From NCBI GenBank assembly GCA_964036275.1, contig OZ038439.1, positions 11,992,095 to 12,056,094 on the forward strand: 64,000 nucleotides of DNA. The letters run 5' to 3'. This stretch comes from Litoditis marina (lineage: Eukaryota > Nematoda > Chromadorea > Rhabditida > Rhabditidae). Made by a program: the position numbers and the translations under genes. The number at the start of each line of letters is the position of its first letter. Within the stretch, counting starts at the first letter, position 1. The notes below the pieces were generated by a model. That model was not told the DNA's origin. It did no database searches and was given only the letters and a program-made list of their open reading frames with translations. This document shows positions 61,081 through 64,000 of this stretch, piece after piece.

Positions 61081-61087
61081 CTGAACA
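61081..61087 (-). promoter_or_regulatory. Splice acceptor directly before gene C start
   Basis: On the minus strand GCTGTTCAG abuts the ATG, as in gene B. Confidence 0.5.
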
Positions 61088-61760
61088 GCGATTGATTTTA
61101 GATTCTATTTGTTGTTAAATAACTATAAAGCTGAAGAACTACATGTGTGCATTTCCGTACTGCGTTAGACAAAGATGCTACGATTGTTAATCGAGCTCAA
61201 AACATAAAATCGATTTCGACTTTAAGAACACTAGAAGGTGACTAGGAGAAACTAAATTAGAAGAGCATACGGTGTCCACGTTGATGTAACATAAGATAGG
61301 CGTAGAATGACGATCAACAAGAAAGTGATGATGATTGCTTTATAATAATGCAACATGAAGCAATACATAATAGATAATAAAAGTAGGTTGTGATAAAAGT
61401 ATTAGCGAAAGACGGGGGAAATATCATGCAGGGCGATATTAGTTCAAAAAAAGCGATGAGCACTATTCTAATGCAACGTCAAAAAATGTAGATTGTGATC
61501 CTAGACACAGAAATGGTCTTCACAAACGTAAAATGGTCTTCACACTGAAGTCGAAATAGACAGAGTCTTAATGAACTAGAAGATTATTTATGGAGATTGA
61601 AATGAACATAGATCTATTGAGATTATAACAGAACGGAAATAAATTCTAATCGTTCCCTGCGCTTTCTGCTTGACACATATTTTTTGAAAGGTTCGACGGT
61701 CACGTAATTTTTATCAGTCATAACTTACATTGGTCACTACCGCAACAAACTGCGCATTAA
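61088..61760. other. Upstream region of gene C, no gene seen
   Basis: AT-rich DNA with a repeated AAATGGTCTTCACA (61513 and 61533). Promoter elements cannot be identified from sequence alone. Confidence 0.5.
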
Positions 61761-61877
61761 AGAAGGACGATTATGTGGTGCAATCGCAACGGTTCAGTCC
61801 TTTGAACTGCAATAAACTTTTTCGATTGCAGTTCAAAGAATCGTTGACACGAGATTGGTCCACATAATCGTCCTCAT
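61761..61877. mobile_element. Palindromic 116-bp MITE with TTAA flanks, copy 3
   Basis: AGAAGGACGATTATGTGG at the left and CCACATAATCGTCCTCAT at the right, TTAA at 61757-61760 and 61878-61881. The central part is inverted relative to the other copies. Confidence 0.8.
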
Positions 61878-61889
61878 TTAACATGATGA

Positions 61890-62070
61890 ATGTGAATCAA
61901 TATTGCTTATCTTTTGCAGCTACATGTTGCAAAGGTGTTTGTATAGTGGGTATGTCCTATGTTTGAAACAACCTATTCTACACACACACACACACACGAC
62001 GTATGTTGGAAGACGTATTCTAGACATACAAAGTATGGGCAGCGTAGTTAAGGTTACTACACTTGTAGGG
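61890..62070. repeat. Host repeat with empty LINE site
   Basis: GTGAATCAATATTGCTTATC..TTGTATAGTG matches 49209-49280, and TATGTCCTATGTTTGAAACA matches 51783-51802. The octamer GTATAGTG (61941-61948) is single here. A (CA)n run lies at 61983-61997 and a (TA)n run at 62306-62322 nearby. Confidence 0.75.
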
Positions 62071-62561
62071 TGAATAACCATTCAACTTGGCATGGATGTA
62101 TGGGGAAGACTCTCCCTTTTATTTCGTCACTCTGTGAGAGTTGAAATAAACATAAGAATGAATGTCTATCTTCATATTATTACACAACCACAAACCAAAG
62201 ATGAACAAAATTTCAAAATACCTATCTGACTCTTCGAAATGTATCAGTTGCACGCACTGAGACTTTTGAAAACCTGATCAAGCAATTACACTCTGATTGC
62301 CACATATATATATATATATATCTAACCAGTATTGTGTAAACTACATTGTAAATTTTAAATAAAAGACTCATTTTGTTCATAAATCAAACTAATCTTTTTA
62401 AACCAGTAGTTTGGTGTTGACTACTGTGTATGTGTTTTCACTAGCTCCCGTTTCCACCCAATCTTCCAATCTCATCATTTTGTCACGACAACCCAACACG
62501 GGACTCTTACAGTTGCCCTGCGTTTTCCCCCATCTGAGAAGGGAGAAATATCTCGATGCTT

Positions 62562-63352
62562 AGAGTACGTATGCTAGACCGTCCCGGCACGTTCATCCAA
62601 TCCTGCGTCTCTTGCTCTGCCTTACTATAGTTTGTTTCACCCATCGATAGCAACCAGGTACAGTACATTTTAGTGGCTCAGAACGATTGGCGCCATTTTT
62701 CTTCGATTGGCCAGCTACAAAAGCGAGAGAGTGTGCAGGTCAATGAGGCTGCAGACATCTGGGTCTCTCTGACCTGCAAACTCTCTCGTTCAGCCAATAG
62801 AAATGTGGCTGGTCAATTGGCTGGGAATTGTCTGAGGGGCGAAGTCAATTGTGTTGAAAAGTTTCCAACAGCGATCAGCCTAATCAAAATTGTGCACCAG
62901 CTGGGTATTGAACTCAGTTCGAATAGGTGGCGCGGCGCCCACAAGCAGCCGGCCATCTGAGCATGATGGCCGGAAATGAAAACAGTGATATCCAACCATC
63001 TTTTCTGGCTGTTTTTCAAACCTAGTTTTATCGCAAAAAAAATGTTTTAATTACTCCACGATTATGTGGTAACCTTTTGTATACAAAATATGTGCAAAAA
63101 ACTCAAAATAACCACTTTTTGGATTTTTATTTGAAATGAAAAGACTGGCATGCTGCCAGATCAGTCGCCTGCAATGTAGGGTGCGCTCGGCCAGCATGGC
63201 TGACCACTATCGATGGGTGAAACGAACTATATTTCGCGCCACTAGCGTATTCGTGTCCCGGCTGGATGTGAGAAAAGAGAAATAGCGTATGTTTGAGGAG
63301 ACGCAGGATGGGCTGAAGGTGCTTGTATTTTCTAGCATACGTACACAGACAT
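62562..63352. mobile_element. Palindromic MITE (GTAC..CTAG family), copy 4, split
   Basis: GAGTACGTATGCTAGACCG at the left and TTTTCTAGCATACGTAC at the right are its ends. The middle is interrupted by the 600-bp element at 62628-63229. The central palindrome seen in the other copies is damaged. Confidence 0.8.
62628..63229. mobile_element. TA-flanked element nested in a MITE
   Basis: TAGTTTGTTTCACCCATCGA at the left and the complement of TCGATGGGTGAAACGAACTA at the right are 23-bp inverted ends with TA at each border, as in Tc1/mariner-type MITEs. Inside lies another palindromic repeat (62690-62850) of the type at 47788 and 57752, making three levels of nesting. Confidence 0.8.
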
Positions 63353-63631
63353 TATTCTGCGTCTCTAATCTACCACACTATTATCACTAACTGTAAATCA
63401 AACAGAACGCGACATTGAAGAAAGAACGCAGATTCAAAAACTATCATGGCAAGAGCTCTGTTACAGTTCGAATTTCGGTTCATTTACGCCACACGTGAGA
63501 GGCTTATCAAGTTGGTTGGCGTTCAACGTCATGCACATTAATAATAATAAGAATAATGAGGATAATAGTAATAATAACAGTAGCAATTATAATCAAATGT
63601 AAAACGTATATGAATCCTAAGAAAAACTCAC

Positions 63632-63831
63632 GACGAAATACATTCTCCCAGAGCCAGCTGCGTGTTTTCGTTGAATGTTGCTCCGTCCGGAAATATTTTA
63701 TGCTTTATTTCCACCAACTTTTTCCTAAACTTCTCTCGATCGATTCCTTTGGGAAGTATATTCACCGATTCTAGATTTGTAGTGTGGCTCTTAGCGTCAG
63801 TATACCTATTGTGAAACGCCCTTCTTCCGAT
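63632..63831 (-). CDS. Internal exon of an unrecognised minus-strand gene
   Basis: On the minus strand a 200-nt frame opens after TTTTTTTAGGTAG and ends at a TC|GTGAGT donor. It reads IGRRAFHNRYTDAKSHTTNL, then ESVNILPKGIDREKFRKKLV, then EIKHKIFPDGATFNENTQLA and LGECISS. It is charged and probably helical. No start or stop is in the exon; neighbours would lie beyond 64000 and below 63630, and I could not find the downstream one. The family is not recognised. Confidence 0.5.
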
Positions 63832-64000
63832 CTACCTAAAAAAAACTGAAAAGGTAATAACAAAATAGTAACTTCACTTTCGATTCTAAAAGTCCACTTT
63901 GAATTGCTAGACTCTTTTAAAAAATGGAGTGTTTCGGTATAACTGAGTGAGGTTTATGATATATCTCACGATAGATCTATGATTCCATCACCATGATATA

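Overview
The window is nuclear DNA of a nematode, most likely a Caenorhabditis species. The evidence is: short introns with GT..TTTCAG borders, many small exons, AT-rich spacers packed with palindromic MITE-like elements, a CR1/Jockey-type LINE, and three genes of the nematode O-acyltransferase-like (OAC) family, in which an acyltransferase-3 membrane domain is joined to a C-terminal SGNH hydrolase domain. No bacterial operon, CRISPR array or phage feature is present.

Layout. Positions 1-10740 are one satellite array with a 160-bp monomer, about 67 copies, running off the left edge. Part of it is organised into a 1600-bp ten-monomer higher-order repeat. The array is interrupted near its right end by a G/C-tract fold-back element (10741-11096) and decays by about 11250. 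From 11.3 to 16.1 kb lie two tandem, partly decayed copies of an unrecognised gene; the second keeps three in-frame exons ending at 16035. From 16.7 to 28.2 kb I see mostly repeats: MITEs, two full copies and one fragment of an element that carries TGACGTCA sites, a tRNA-like repeat, a perfect 40-bp palindrome and a diverged segmental duplication. Only doubtful exons occur there.

The gene-rich part is 28.3-61.1 kb. Gene A (+, 28293-37856) reads as 15 exons and 613 residues. Genes B (-, 39577-48747, 662 residues) and C (-, 54363-61080, 682 residues) are recent paralogs with 13 exons each and nearly identical exon lengths. All three can be joined with every splice phase in register. Gene A and gene B converge tail to tail, and a LINE (49281-51774) lies between B and C. 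At the right edge one internal exon of a further minus-strand gene is visible (63632-63831).

How the genes work together: all three OAC proteins are predicted polytopic membrane proteins that would move acyl groups across a membrane and hand them to, or remove them from, an extracytoplasmic substrate through the SGNH domain. Gene A keeps the SGNH Ser and Asp-x-x-His; B and C keep Ser and His, but the Asp position is Gln and Asn. Introns of the three genes hold many transposons. These include four copies of a roughly 193-bp element that combines TA-type terminal inverted repeats with an internal tRNA-like sequence, which is the most unusual item in the window.
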